Below the pieces are notes generated by a model that was not told where the DNA came from, searched no databases, and saw only the letters and a program-made list of their open reading frames with translations. A stretch of DNA of 64,000 nt from Aphelenchoides besseyi (taxonomy: Eukaryota > Nematoda > Chromadorea > Rhabditida > Aphelenchoididae), in NCBI GenBank assembly GCA_024699855.1, contig JAMPIQ010000001.1:8308001-8372000 (forward strand), written 5' to 3'. Below, piece after piece: positions 35,864 through 47,888 of the stretch (position 1 is the first letter of the stretch; the number at the start of each line of letters is the position of its first letter). Both the position numbers and the translations under genes were made by a program.

Positions 35864-38800
35864 TCATTGCACCATTCGCGTCGAAAGTTTGTGGATCGGA
35901 TACATTGGTGCTGGTCGTTTGAAGCGTTCGCTTTCCTTTCGTGCGATCATAGGTCTCAAGATCTTTCGCATCAAGTCGCGTTTGTTCTTCTCGATCATAC
36001 TCTCCGTGTTTTGAACGTATTGCAAAACACGTGAATCGAAATCGGACATCTTTTCGACTGTAGCATCGGGTACCTGCTGCAAAACGGTAACGATATTCGG
36101 AAACCTAAAACTTCTGTTCGAGCAATTTATTAAGCTTTGTTTACCGTGGTCTAATCAACGAATAGACGCTGAAAGCCAATCCAAGCAGCGGTCCAACACA
36201 TGCATCATCTGAACCATTGATTTGTAGGCTTCGAACACAGTGAATAAAAACGTTTGTTGCCATTTGTTCATCGAATGTCTCATGATACTAAAGGCAATAA
36301 AAAGAGCTACTTGTCGACTACTTACTGCACTAAATACTTGACGAGCAACGGGCAGTAATTTTGTGACAACACGCGTATCAGGACAATTAATCAAAGTGCA
36401 AATCGATGCCACGATCGGTTGCAGTACCGACTGAAAAGATGTCAAATAGAATAAAAATGTCTAGAAACAACATACACGATCTTTTAACAATTGTTGAGCC
36501 AGTGGTGTCATGACTTCATTCGGTGGTTTTTTATTGTCATCTAAATGCAAATTAACAACTTTTGCGTAGAGACTGCATACCTCGAGCAAAAACTCCACTT
36601 CCCAAAACCAAAGTACTCAACCAATCGGCATAATCTCGTGACAGAATATAGACAATTTGTTGTGCAAACAACTCGTTGTCACCAACTTCTGTTGAATCTA
36701 GATGAAAGATGATTGGAAGTTGCGTTTTTACACAAACCCATGTCGATGTTTTCTATTGCTGTCCATCGATTCGTGAGGACCGTGTACATGTGTTGGCTTA
36801 ATAACGCAGTTATTGGTGCAATAACTTCAACTCGTTCAGCCGGACATCCAGTGATAAGACGACTCCTAAATCAAACACCACCTAGTTAAACCTAACATCT
36901 TTCACACTACCATGCTCTTTTCAACCAAAAACGAAGTCGAAAATCGGGCAAGTACTCGGCATTCAGAAACGCGGCTTCAACAAGCGATGATGCGTCTTCG
37001 AGTTTGTAGAATTCAGCTCCCAACCTTTGACCAACTTGTCCAATGATGTTTTGTACGATATCGTTGACTAAAAATGAAATTGAGCATTTCAAGAGCAATG
37101 CCAACAAACTATCTGTAATAAAACGGCGCATGTGTGCAATTCCGTCATGTTCAACGAACTGCGTCGGCGTCAACTCGTCCGTATCAAGACCGCTGCTACT
37201 GGAGTCTAAACGAATACAAAAATCAGTAGTTACAACCACTCAAACTTACAAATGATATCTTGTTGTTGACTACGTGACATGGAAATGATTTTAGTTCCAT
37301 ATGACATGTGAATGAGAGCCGAAACAGAATCGCTATGAAGAGCGTTAATGCATCTAAAAGAATGAACAAAATAAACGATTAGCATGTGAATACTCACGTT
37401 ACTAAATGGAAAACGTGTCTCAAAGCGGGCAAACACAACTCGAAGAGCGGATTGGGTCTATTTGCTGGTGCATTCACTTGGGCTATAGCACCTTCGACTA
37501 TCGACAAGTGAGATTTCAACTAAAATTACACAATGAAATATAACTGCTTGAAAATACACATACCTTAAGTCGATTTTCGTAGAACGGTGATGTAAATGCT
37601 TCTTTGTTTGTAGTTGAAGCGACGGACAGTGCACCAATGTAACTCAGAAACCCTTGGGGTGTAAGACAACTGAAGATTTTTGATTAGAGAACGTAAACTT
37701 TAAAAAACCTTTTGAATTCGTCGCTTTCGAAGACAACAATCACATCACGAAGTGCACTTTGAAGGAAAATTTGCTGATGTTCCCAACTATCAGTAACGTT
37801 GCTCAACGCCGCCAACACTTGCACTAAACTTGCTTTCTGCATTGCAGTAACCAATGGTGCAACAGTGACAACAACGTCCAAAATATTGTCGACGTATTGC
37901 TGTAAGTTGTTAGTGTAATGAAGACATCGATCTCTTACTTTGGCGACTTCAGGTAACGTTTTTACGAGCTTGAGCAATAGATTAATACAATGTCTTTTCA
38001 AAACAACAATATCTCCCGATTCATTTCCAAAATTTTCGTTCTTTCCTCCCTGTGCCTCCGAAAGCGACAGAAGCCGTTTCAACTGAAAGTTGATCGATTA
38101 ACAGCTAAGAGCAAACAAATCCTACCAATTCGAGAATCGGAGTAATACGTTCGGTTGCAAATTCCAATAGTGGAGAAAATGACGAAAGAATTGAAAGCAT
38201 TTCGTTTGTTACCCTCGGATTATTCAAAGTGCAAAGACGATTGAAAACGCTGTCCATCAAAATCAACAGCCATTGTTTTACGTCCTGCAAAATGCAAGAT
38301 CAGGTAGAAACTCGAATAATACGTACTTTGTTTAACATGTCGAGTTCTTGAGCTGCCTGAAGATACGACGTGATATATCTTTTCATACTGTCCCATTCAG
38401 TTGGTGGAATGTTCTCCGCATTTTGAACACAACGATCATTTATCCAAGTAGTGACAATAGACGAAAGAACAGTGAAATGTTGAGACATGTTCTCTCGTAT
38501 TAATCGATTGCAACGCTCACGAAGCCCTAGAAATGAATTGTTATTTGAATTTCTACTATCAAATCTTACTTGTATAGTCCTGCAGAAAATCGGCTTCACT
38601 ATCGTAGTCCATTCGTGAATATTCGTATGTTGGCGAATTGGTGTCGTTCAGTTGTCCCACCTTTTCGATGCTTTTTGGCAACGAAGTTAAAATTGCGGGC
38701 ATCTTTTCGAGCAATGCGGGACTTCGACAAATAGATGGATTTGAAGAGAATGCGACAAGAACATGCGATGTTTCCAGACGAATATACTAAATAAAGAAAT

Positions 38801-40130
38801 CAGCAATTACCTAAGAGTAAACTTACAAGTGACGGATGATGGAAAAACTCGGCAAGAACACTCAAGTAGAGACTGAAATTGGCCGGTGGATTGGTTATGT
38901 GCAACCAAACTTCAGCTAAATGAACACCCAGGGAACACAGAAGATCACAGAGAGCTTTCAGGAACTGATAATGTTCGAGACTTGTATTCGATGATGAAGC
39001 AGCCAAATTGCAAGCGGCAAGAATCGATTGCATTGGTTGATCGCGAAATATGGAGATAACCATCGGAAGTTCATCGGTTTTAACACGTTTTCTCGATGCC
39101 AATTTGTATCTGAAAAGTTGGCAATGAAAACACATCGTGAATAAACAAAGATAATGGACTCACAGACATCGAGCAGTAACTTCGTATATTCCACAAGTTT
39201 CGGTTTGAAGATACAAACAGAGAACTTCGACTATTTCATCGATTGACTGTGCCAAAACCGATCCACTCGCCCACTCGAAGATTTCGGCCAACAACTCGAT
39301 GGCTGCTTTCGACAACAAAACCGATTGCTCGTCGTTTCCAATCGAAACGGAAAGACGAATTCGCATCACAATCATTTGAATGATTTCCGTCGTGTGTGTT
39401 GTAATTGCCGACTGCAGTTTCTTTCGACGAACATTGTCCTCAACTGATACCAAAGTGAAAACGTTTTCGATTAGCCGTTTGAGAACAAGAAAAACCATTT
39501 GACATTGAACTCCATACTTCGCATCAACTGAAATCGCGGAGAACTGAGGTAAAACTAAAGCAGCCGATCACATTAGCATCATAATCACCTCGCGAAACAT
39601 ACGTTCAGGCCAATTCTCGGGCCATTCGTGTTCCATGATTCCAACAACAGCGCGAGAAATCGCAGTGCGAATTGGAGCATCGGCCACAGAAATCGAAAAG
39701 GAACCTGCAAACATTGACATCAGAAACAAACGCAAAAGTCGAAAACAAACCGCTAGAAATATAATCAAGAACACCATTTCGTATTTTCAGTTTGGTTTCC
39801 CCCTCCAACTCGTGCCATTTATATCTAAAAGACAATCAAAATAATTTCAACGTATTCAAACATGTCCACCTGATTATATGCTCGATTATGTTCCATCCCA
39901 CGTGAGATATCAATCGCTCGACGTTTCCGATCAACGCGAATGCCGTTGGAATCGACTGGACCGGACTTCCATCTTTCAAGTTTTCCAGCGCCTAAACGAG
40001 GTTTGTTCGAAGCAAAAGTGGGTTTACTCGCCTGTGTAAAACGAAGTCGATCAACGTTCGGCGTTTCCGGATCATGAATCGCTCGTATAGCTCGTACAAC
40101 TTCGTCGATTTCATTGCCCACCACCGTCAT
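35864..40130 (-). CDS. XPO5: exportin-5 (karyopherin for pre-miRNA and dsRNA-binding cargo)
   Basis: A HEAT-repeat Ran-GTP karyopherin that exports hairpin RNAs such as pre-miRNAs. More than a dozen exons. From ATG 40130 (MTVVGNEIDEVVRAIRAI) exon 1 ends RLRFTQ. A 40-bp intron with a GC donor (GCGAGT) leads to ALENLKDGSPVQSIP, then IGNVERLISHVGWNIIEHII, matching the XPO5 N-terminus (AEKTQVAIVRHFGLQILEHVV). Further matches: RTAISRAVVGIMEHEWPENWPERM, HYQFLKALCDLLCSLGVHLAE, FLNAEYLPDFRLR, VLDRCLDWL, and the end QQVPDATVEKMSDFDSRVLQ...IHKLSTRMVQ, which aligns with the last segment of vertebrate XPO5. If the GC-AG intron is wrong, a GT-AG alternative would drop about seven residues there. Confidence 0.9.
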
Positions 40131-40789
40131 TAACGCGAAAAAACTGACGATTAGAAATGAGAAGAAAAACAGGAATCTAATTGACTACCAGAAATAGTTA
40201 ATGTTAATCCAATTTCACAATTCCCAAAAAGTCGAGTTCATCAAATGACAATGTCAATTCTTGCAACATGCAATGATTGTCGTTGTTCCATCATTTAGCG
40301 CGCGTTGTGGGAAAAAGCGAATCTCGACGGGAATCTTCGTCGGACAAGCTTAATGTAAAGTGTAGCAACGAGCTGTAAAACTCACTTGAAGAGTACCGTT
40401 GACAAATTTCCAACTGTTAACTCTGAGGGTTTGTAAAACTTTAACTTTATTTTTTGTTTAATTCTCAGTGTGATCTTGTTCTCTAACGAATGTGAGCAAA
40501 TTTGCGTTCTTCAGTTAATCTCTTGAAGCCCGCAAGTTTACTTCCAAAATGTCCATTGAAGCAAGAAAGTTTATTCAGATTAACCACGAGAAGTTGATAA
40601 TAGAAGAAGCCGATTTAACAAGTCAGAAAACTTATTCGTTTAAGTCATGAAGTTTGGCCGCGAGCTTTGAGTAACAGGAAAGATGGCTAACAAAAAGCAT
40701 AATACTCTTAACAACTGAGCAATTGTTTAGGAAACAACAAATAAATAGGTTGAAGAATGAAAGTTTCGGTTTTAGAAGCACCAAGTGAC
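40131..40789. other. intergenic, exportin-5 promoter and DBP5 3' region
   Basis: A+T-rich sequence with no coding signal. It should hold the XPO5 promoter and the DBP5 3' UTR. Confidence 0.4.
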
Positions 40790-43700
40790 TTATGTTTGTT
40801 TATCCAATTCCTCCAAGCGTTCGTAATCGTCGTACTCCAATACTTCGATTTTGCGTCCTACAATCAGAAGTTAGTTTGACGAGAGTGAACAGAACAAACC
40901 AAAATGTTCTTCGAATGCACGAACATATTCGATCGTTTTTGGACTATCAACCAAATTGACAGCAATCCCACGTTTGCCGAAACGTCCGGTTCTTCCGATG
41001 CGATGCAAGTAGGTGTCATAGTCACCTCTATAACTAAACCACACCCCAATAAAATACTTCCCGTCACAATGAGATCACGAAAAAAAAAAGCCCTGACCAA
41101 AAATTCTTCCAGATTCCAAATCTCAAATAAAATTCTGATCATCGTCTACAAAAACATACCGAAAAAATGCCCCTTTTGCGGTCGTTCAAAATTCAACATT
41201 TTTTGGCCGAGTGGTGAGTGCGCCGGATTTTTGGCGCCGGGGGTCGAAAGTTCGATCCCGCTCGCTGACATTTGATTGTGCACAGTGGGGGAATTGATTG
41301 TTTGAGTGTATGGCTGAGTAGTTTTTGATTCTATTCAATTCTTACAGTGTATATTCAATTCTTACAGCCTATATTCGGTTCTTACAGTGTATTATAGTAA
41401 ACATATCGCTACTTTACGGTTCATAATTTGAATATCGATACTTTCGCATATTTCTTCGTATCGAAATGGACAACGAAGGTATTGCCGTGAAGTTTGAACT
41501 TCGAAGTTGTTGTGTTGAAGGTTGTCGATTGAAGGTTCGTATTGTGATGATCAACGAACTGAGGTTTTGGTTCGCTACTTAAGTACGTAAATGTTGATTT
41601 GTTAACTTAGCGTATATGATTTTCGATTAATTGGTTGTTGGCGCGCAAGGTTATCACAATCAGTTCTAATCGTTTGTTTCCTAAAGATTGCTACCATCGG
41701 GTGCAAAGATTTGGCGTCGCTATTTAATTTCGGGTTCATAGTCCTGGAGTGAGTGTTGATTTCGCTATGGAAGTCGAGTTCATGTGGTTTTGTAGGTTGT
41801 TGGATTGACTTCTTTTGTTGTTTCAGCTCATTGGTTAATACTCAGGATGGTGATTTGCGCTCGATAAAATGTATGATAAACGAATATGTCTACTGAATTC
41901 ACTGAGTTTGGAGTATTTCCAATGCGGCTTCGGTGACGTACATTGATAATCTGTTTTCGATCACTCCCATAATTGAACCACACCACAATAAAACGTGGAG
42001 GAGTCTTTTGAGCTATTCGGTGAATGACAGCCTCTGAATCCGAGGAATCGTATCCTCAAAACCCGGAGCGATCCAAAGGGACGAAAAAGCGGGGGAACGA
42101 TCGACCGAAGGGCGATCGTGGAGGAGTCTTTTGAGCCATTTGGAGAGTGACAGCCTGTGGATTTTTGGGTGTTTTTGTTAGCAAAGCAGTCGTTGGTCTT
42201 GCACTTTTCGGGCTGAAGGCCCCAAACGCCAGGTAGTCAACTTTATGAACTCCAACTCCCCTCCAACCCAACGCCACTAACGGCAAAAGACGGGAGCGAC
42301 GCGACCGTCTTGTCGGGTTTTGGAACTTAAACGAAACTGATTAAAATCGATTCAAGATCGTTCACTCACTAGGTTCAAAAGTGACACACGGATCGTAGTT
42401 AACAACCAATTTGACATGTGGAATGTCCAATCCTGAAATAAACGAACAATTTTAGTGGACAGATAAACTAACTGACCGCGTGAACTGACGTTGGTAGTGA
42501 TGAGAACACGATGTTTTCCTTCGCGGAATTGTCGAATAGCATCTTCTCGTTCCTCGGGACTCATTTGTCCGTGCAAGATCCCGACTTTGCGTCCCGTACG
42601 ACGAATCTGTTGAGTCAACCAGTCGACGGATGAACGGGTGTAACAAAAGATGATCGAAGACGCAATAGAAAGCGTATTGTACAAGTTGATAATCTAAATT
42701 CACAACTCAAGTTATTCTCGACATTATACGACTAATTACCGCTTTATACTTCTCGTCGCGAGTACCGCATTTGATCATGAACTGCTTGATATTGGGAAGC
42801 GACTGATCAGTACGACGTAAACTAAACATGAAGATTAAACCAGTCAGAGACATAAACACTCACGTAATAGCGGCAATATCGGGTACCAACGATTCGGCAA
42901 ACGTGTAGACCTCCGGCGAGAATGTCGCACTAAACAACATGCATTGACATGTTGGGTTTGATTGAATGATTTCGCTAAACGAAGTTATTATAAGAAATCA
43001 GGTTAACTTACTTGTGAATTCGAATTGAAATATCGCGATATCCTTGTTGCATGAGCATGATGTCCGCTTCGTCGACAACAAAGCAGATAATGTTTTTGGC
43101 ATCAATAACTCGATACTTCAGAAGGAAATCCGAAAGTTTTCCGGGTGTTGCAATGATCAATTGTTCGGTGAGTTGTACATTGGATTGAGCTAAAACTCAT
43201 GTGAAATGTCAAACATACTCAAGTGATTCACTCACCGATTTCACCCTTAACCAAAATACGAATTTTGACTTTTTGCAGATATTTTGCCATTTTCCGTGCA
43301 ACTTCACCGATCTGAAGAGCCAACTCGAAGGTTGGAGCCAAACAAATACATTGAGGATATGGAGCGTTTGGATCCAGACGTTGAAGCATAGTGAGTAAGA
43401 AGGCCGCAGTTTTTCCCGTACCTGATTGTGATTGAGCCAACAAATCTTTTGGTCTGCAATACAACGGTTAGTGCATTGACAACAAACACTTACGGATTAC
43501 CGAGAAGTAAAGGCAAAGCTGCTTCTTGGATTTTCGATGGCTGTTCGAAACCCATTTCGTAAATCGCATCGATCAACGGTTTTTTCCTAAATCAATTTGA
43601 AAGCAAATTCAAACTGCTAACTTACAATTTCAACGATTCAAATGTTTGATTTGAATACAATGGTGAGCGCGGATCGTTTCGCAGATTCACGTCGATCGTG

Positions 43701-43862
43701 CCGTTCTGCGTCTCCGCCAAACCGGCATGAAGGATCTTGTTCAACCGTGAAGTTTCTGCCAAATCTAACGCTTCAAAAGACAAGTGATTAGCTTGCTCAG
43801 TCTCATCCAAAAAACTCACGTTTCTCCTCCTTCATTTGTTCGAACTCGTCTGATTGTTCCAT
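40790..43862 (-). CDS. DEAD-box RNA helicase DBP5/DDX19/DDX25 (mRNA export)
   Basis: Remodels mRNPs at the cytoplasmic face of the nuclear pore with Gle1 and IP6. The ATG at 43862 (MEQSDEFEQMKEEKP) follows a TTTCAG acceptor by 24 bp. N-terminal RNDPRSPLYSNQTFESL and the Q-motif region MGFEQPSKIQEAALPLLL match DDX19. Then come motif I SQSGTGKTAAFLL, motif Ia LAPTFELALQ, a DEAD motif in the 43060-43080 exon (the CGTCGACAAC complement, DEAD), SAT near 42920, IIFCYTRSSVDWL, FREGKHRVLITTNVSSRGLDIPHV, VVNYDPCVTFEPS, then DYDTYLHRIGRTGRFGKRG (motif VI) and the C-terminus RKIEVLEYDDYERLEELDKQT. One intron, 41026-42369, is 1.34 kb, against about 45 bp for the others; the frame across it is preserved. 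Confidence 0.93.
41030..41059 (+). repeat. left copy of a ~35-bp diverged direct repeat
   Basis: CTATAACTAAACCACACCCC and the following AATAAAA resemble the sequence at 41967-41996 (CCATAATTGAACCACACCAC, then AATAAAA). The similarity extends leftward into the exon-intron junction (GTCACCTC versus ATCACTCC). It brackets about 900 bp, which could mark a duplication or insertion. Confidence 0.5.
41205..41275 (+). repeat. tRNA-like element (pol III A and B boxes), candidate tRNA-derived SINE head
   Basis: TGGCCGAGTGGTGAGTGCGCC resembles the A box and D arm of Ser/Leu-type tRNAs; 46 bp later GGTCGAAAGTTCGATCCCGC resembles a T arm with its B box (GTTCGATCCC). No clean acceptor stem or anticodon arm folds by eye, so this is more likely a SINE head or tRNA remnant than a working tRNA gene. 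Confidence 0.5.
41332..41391 (+). repeat. three tandem copies of a 20-bp unit
   Basis: Units of TATTCAATTCTTACAGTGTA at 41332-41351, 41352-41371 and 41372-41391, with one to three substitutions per copy. Lies in the large DBP5 intron just past the tRNA-like block, where a SINE tail repeat might be expected. Confidence 0.7.
41994..42160 (+). repeat. pair of ~45-bp direct repeats
   Basis: CGTGGAGGAGTCTTTTGAGC begins at 41994 and again at 42117. Both are followed by a similar ATTCGG/ATTTGG, GTGAATGACAGCCT/GAGAGTGACAGCCT and a TG-GAT stretch. They are diverged, inside the DBP5 intron. Confidence 0.65.
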
Positions 43863-45599
43863 TTCGTTGGAGAGGAACAGTTTCAACCCAACTCCTGAAA
43901 CAAAACATCAGAAGCCTTCCGTGAATACAAGACAAACATCGAGAATGAACACAAAAAAAGTTTGAAAACGATTCACGTCCGGCTTCTAAACCTCATAACC
44001 ATCAAGCACTGAGAATGCACAAACACAACAGTTAACGAAAATACAAAAACTTCAACGACAAGAACCAACCGATGGACCGTTTGAGTCGTGAATAAACAAA
44101 TTGGTTGATGAGTTAGAAACCACGGTGTTTTCATACTAAAAATGCACAGGGTTTCGTTGAAAATTGTAAGCATTATCGTTGCCATTCAAAACATCGAACA
44201 AAGTAAACGAAAGACGTGCAAATTCTTCGCGCATTTTAGCTGCTCGATCAGCTCACGTTTTCCTTCGGCTTCTCTCATTACTCGTCTACGTTCAGCTCAA
44301 CACGCTCATTGACCAAGAAGCTTGTTTGTTTAAGCGAACTCAAGAATTACTTCTATTGACCGCAAATTCAAACAAAACTCATTGCTGAGTGTTGGGGATC
44401 TTCAACAATAACAATGCGAGTCGAGTGATTCGATGGTTTCAAAAGGCCATAAAGACTACAATCAATTCGTAAGTACATTCAGAGAGATGTTAGCGATTCG
44501 AAAAAACAAGTTCTCAGCGCATTTCAGGTCGTTTATTGAGAACAAGTGCCATTGAAACATGTAAAAAGCGATTAACACTTGTCGTCTAATGCCGGACGAT
44601 CAACAGCAAAATCGATAGAAATCAGTTTGAGCACACAATTGAACTACCGTAAAAAGTTCCAAGTGACAGATGGGAAATCAGACGTTAAAACAGTTGAAGT
44701 CATGACTATTTGATTTTGAATGGAGACCTAAATGTTCGGAAATTTAATCGACTTCCTTTAACTGGATAACCCACAGCGAATTGTCAATTTAAATCGAATT
44801 CAACCGACGAATATCATTGCCCGTAATGTCATTTCAGAGCGACGATTCGCTTACAGGATTTTGTTTCTTGAAACATTAGATGTTTTAATTCTTGCACTAA
44901 AAATGATGCTCATTAGCTTGAATGTATTCACGTGCAAGTGCTTGTTGAAGCAAACTTCTTCCTTTTCTCAGTAGCTGTTAAGTTGTTTTACGATTCTAAG
45001 CACCATCAGACGACGAATTATCAGCCGCAAGTTTAAACCAAATGTTTTCGCCGACTTTTTCACACAAATAACCAGCTAATCCGAGACTTTTTGGCGTCCA
45101 AACACAAAACTTTGAGTGTTGTAATCTTCGAGATAACGGAACCGTTGAACCAAACTGCTAGTTCTTTTTGTTTTGTGTATCGCTAAGGTTCTAGTTGCCT
45201 TCAAGGGTTGTATTAACTGCGATCACAAAGGTCACGCATACGTCCAAATATAAATTACGAACCAACAAGAAATATGCTTTCATTTTCGAATGAGTTAGAG
45301 TCTCACAAACGCCATGCCGCAGATTAATGCCTTTGTGGTTAAACGCCGAAGGGAGAAATTTGTGAACATACGCGGACAAACAAGTCGATCGAAACTGTTT
45401 GATGATATACAATGAAAAACGAAGAGGATGGAGAAATACAACGATTAGCAGCGATTTTGCAGGAATGCCGGACACCGAGAGAGATTGCTTGAGGACCCAG
45501 TGATGTTGATTGGAAGAGGAGAGTTCATTGGTAACGGATTGTAACATGTACAAAAAGACAAAAAGACGTCGAGAATCAAAAAGAAACAATGGAACGATT
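43863..45599. other. intergenic, DBP5 promoter and NPDC1 3' region
   Basis: 1.7 kb with no supported gene. The frame at 45191-45661 on the minus strand continues past the NPDC1 stop but is not homologous to anything I recognise; the part up to 45600 is probably NPDC1 3' UTR. Confidence 0.4.
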
Positions 45600-47174
45600 T
45601 CACGGGTTTTGTTGATGGAAACTCGGGTTTGAGACTTCCAGATCACCGGTTGTTGGTGCAAGACCTGGACACTCGTAGCTAAAACAATCCAATTAAAGGG
45701 TTTGGATTATTCGCTCTTACATGCTGAAGTTATGTTCTTCGAGGTCGTCCGCCTCATCGTCACTTTTGTCGTCGTGTTCCTCATTATAAATTCCGTTGTC
45801 GTCGCCGATGATCTTTTGTTTGGTTTGTTCGTAGTGATGCAAATGCGCAGCTTTTGCCAAATCATGATCTCCAGAGTCGGTGATTGGCGATCCAGCCATT
45901 CCACGACCTTTGCGCAAAACATCACGGCCGGCTTAAAATATTATTAATTGAATTTAACTACGCACTTGTGTATTCTTACGTCCGGCAGGTGAATATCGCG
46001 TGAAGTCTTCGAATGCTTCATTACGTTGCTTGCGGACACTAAAATCGAAACGCGTAATTACATTGTTCTTTGGAGTAAACGATTAAATTTCAGACGTTAA
46101 CACGCAAAAGATTATTGAGCACAAAAAGAAAGGAAACCACAGGCCAAAAAACGAAAGCCCATTGGCCAGTTGGATTAGTCGAGAATGAAAACTCACTTAT
46201 TGAAACGATAAACGCCTCCCACGACTCCAACGACAACAACCACGCAGCATACAGTTACGGCAACTGAAAATTCATGGGATAAAAGTTATCAGAATTGCGG
46301 CTAATTGATGTGTCCACGATTATGAAACTAGTAAGTTTGAAACGTACCAATAAAGAAAATGTTGTTCGATCCGTAGACAAATTGACGAGTATTGGAAACT
46401 CCATCGAATTGGCTAATTAGTGCACGTTTATCCAAATACTCAACGTTTTTCAATGCTTTTGCAGCGTGCGGTTCAATGAACTCAACGTATTCGTATTGAC
46501 CCTTTTTTTGAGCGGTCAATGGTTGTTTTACGTTTTGTTTCGTTGCTTCTTCTGATTGTTCCGGTTGACTAACTTCTACTTTATTGTCATCAACTGGCAA
46601 TTGCTGTCCGTTTTGTTCTTGTTGACTTTGGAAAAATTGTTGTAAATCGCCACCAATCTTCGACAAGTCGTACGGATTGGGCTCGTCGTTAGCTACAGCT
46701 TCCCAATCGCCTGAAATTAACGACTTTAAAGATTACGTTCTTAGAATAGCAAAAGGTGCTAATGACGCACGAACTCATAAGATCGTGCTTCACATTGGAA
46801 TGTGCGAAGATAAGCAAGAGTGGAAGCATGACGAGGGTTTCGAAAACGATCGTTTCTCTCCGTTCACTCACCTGTTTCATAACGTCCGATTGGCAATTGA
46901 CTGTCTAATCCGAATTGTTCGGCATTTTTCAATGCTTGCAACTCATCGACAATCTTAGACAACGACTCCGGATTCACTTGAGGTTCGGGCTGAGAGCGAG
47001 GAAAAGATGCCCATGGGTTGTTTCCGCCTTCTGAAAACCGAGAATTCAGTTTGTTCAGCTGGTTGCAGACAGTTGATTTCGCTGATCCGTTTGCTTACCT
47101 GAGTAATATTGAGCCTTGACGGATATCCCGATGCCAAGCACAAGGACAAGGCTTACCGCGTGCCACATTTTCAT
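45600..47174 (-). CDS. NPDC1/CAB-1-type single-pass membrane protein
   Basis: Neural proliferation differentiation and control protein 1; the C. elegans relative CAB-1 acts in synaptic transmission. The ATG at 47174 starts a signal peptide (MKMWHAVSLVLVLGIGISVKAQ). The luminal part is Gln/Glu-rich (NPESLSKIVDELQALKNAEQ; DLSKIGGDLQQFFQSQQEQ). One transmembrane helix near 46260-46200 is VAVTVCCVVVVVGVVGGVY. The cytosolic tail carries family hallmarks: EAFEDFTRYSPAG, LAKAAHLHHYEQTKQKI, an acidic run, and IYECPGLAPTTGDLEVSNPSF, almost the YECPGLAPTGEMEVRNPLF of NPDC1. It ends HQQNP at 45600. One intron (about 46712-46870) is longer than the rest. Domain order and tail motif make the assignment firm. 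Confidence 0.9.
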
Positions 47175-47888
47175 CAGCTGCGGCACAGAATGGAGAATCG
47201 ACGACGACTTTGTGTGTTTGTCGGCAGTTGCAAACGGGCGGAGCGACCGCGGCACGTTTTGGTTGACGGCAACGTGAGGGCAAATACGAAGCGAAATGAG
47301 GCGATAGGGCCCACAGTCTTCTTTAAAGTGTGCGTATAGCCGCAGGCAACACAAAAGTCTTGACTGAAAGATGGCACGCCACTTTTTGGGTTTTCTTTTG
47401 CGTCAGAGAACAGAGAAGCGGAAACGAGAGATAAGGCCTAATCGGCCAATGGCATTCTCAGATGCATAGACGCACCCCGTTAGTTGTCGACGACCGCCCT
47501 TTTTTGTCTCTCACGTTGGCGAACCGAACGTTGATGAAAACAAGAGAGAAAAGAGAGCAATGGTCGTGTTTTTGGTTTCAGGCAACCGGCCAACCGTCGC
47601 TGTTCGTCTGTTAGCTGCAAAGAAGAGAGTCGGTTGGCGAGTGGCGTCATTGAGAATAGAAAATCCGTCCGTCGAGAGCGTTCAACTGCCAACATGGTCA
47701 AGTGCGATGTTCGTCCTTCGCATTCACAGAATCCCCGAGAACGAGGGACGTTCTCCTTTTGTCCTTAAGCGCCATTTCGTCTAATGACTGCAGACTTTAA
47801 GTTTTAATTTGAAGGCCAAAGAGAATTTGAGATGTTTGCTCTCTCATTTCTGTTTTATTAACAAAGAAAACTAGGAAAACAACAGTAA
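47175..47888. other. intergenic, NPDC1 upstream region
   Basis: Holds the NPDC1 promoter and the 3' UTR of the next minus-strand gene. Short frames on both strands show no recognisable feature. Confidence 0.4.

Larger units (their letters stand above)
41026..42369 (-). repeat. oversized 1.34-kb intron of DBP5, filled with repeat-like sequence
   Basis: Donor CCTA|GTGAGTG at 42369, acceptor TATAGAG|GTGAC at 41026. It contains a tRNA-like block, a 20-bp tandem repeat and two kinds of diverged direct repeat (each listed separately). Parts are more G+C-rich than the neighbouring introns. Best read as one or more old transposon insertions that expanded a normal short intron without breaking the gene. 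Confidence 0.65.

Noticed and set aside
41205..41275. Functional tRNA gene
   Set aside because: A-box and B-box similarity is present, but no convincing anticodon arm or paired acceptor stem could be drawn, and it lies within an intron full of repeats.
41332..41391. CRISPR-like array
   Set aside because: The 20-bp units are directly abutted with no spacers and the genome is eukaryotic; this is a simple tandem repeat.
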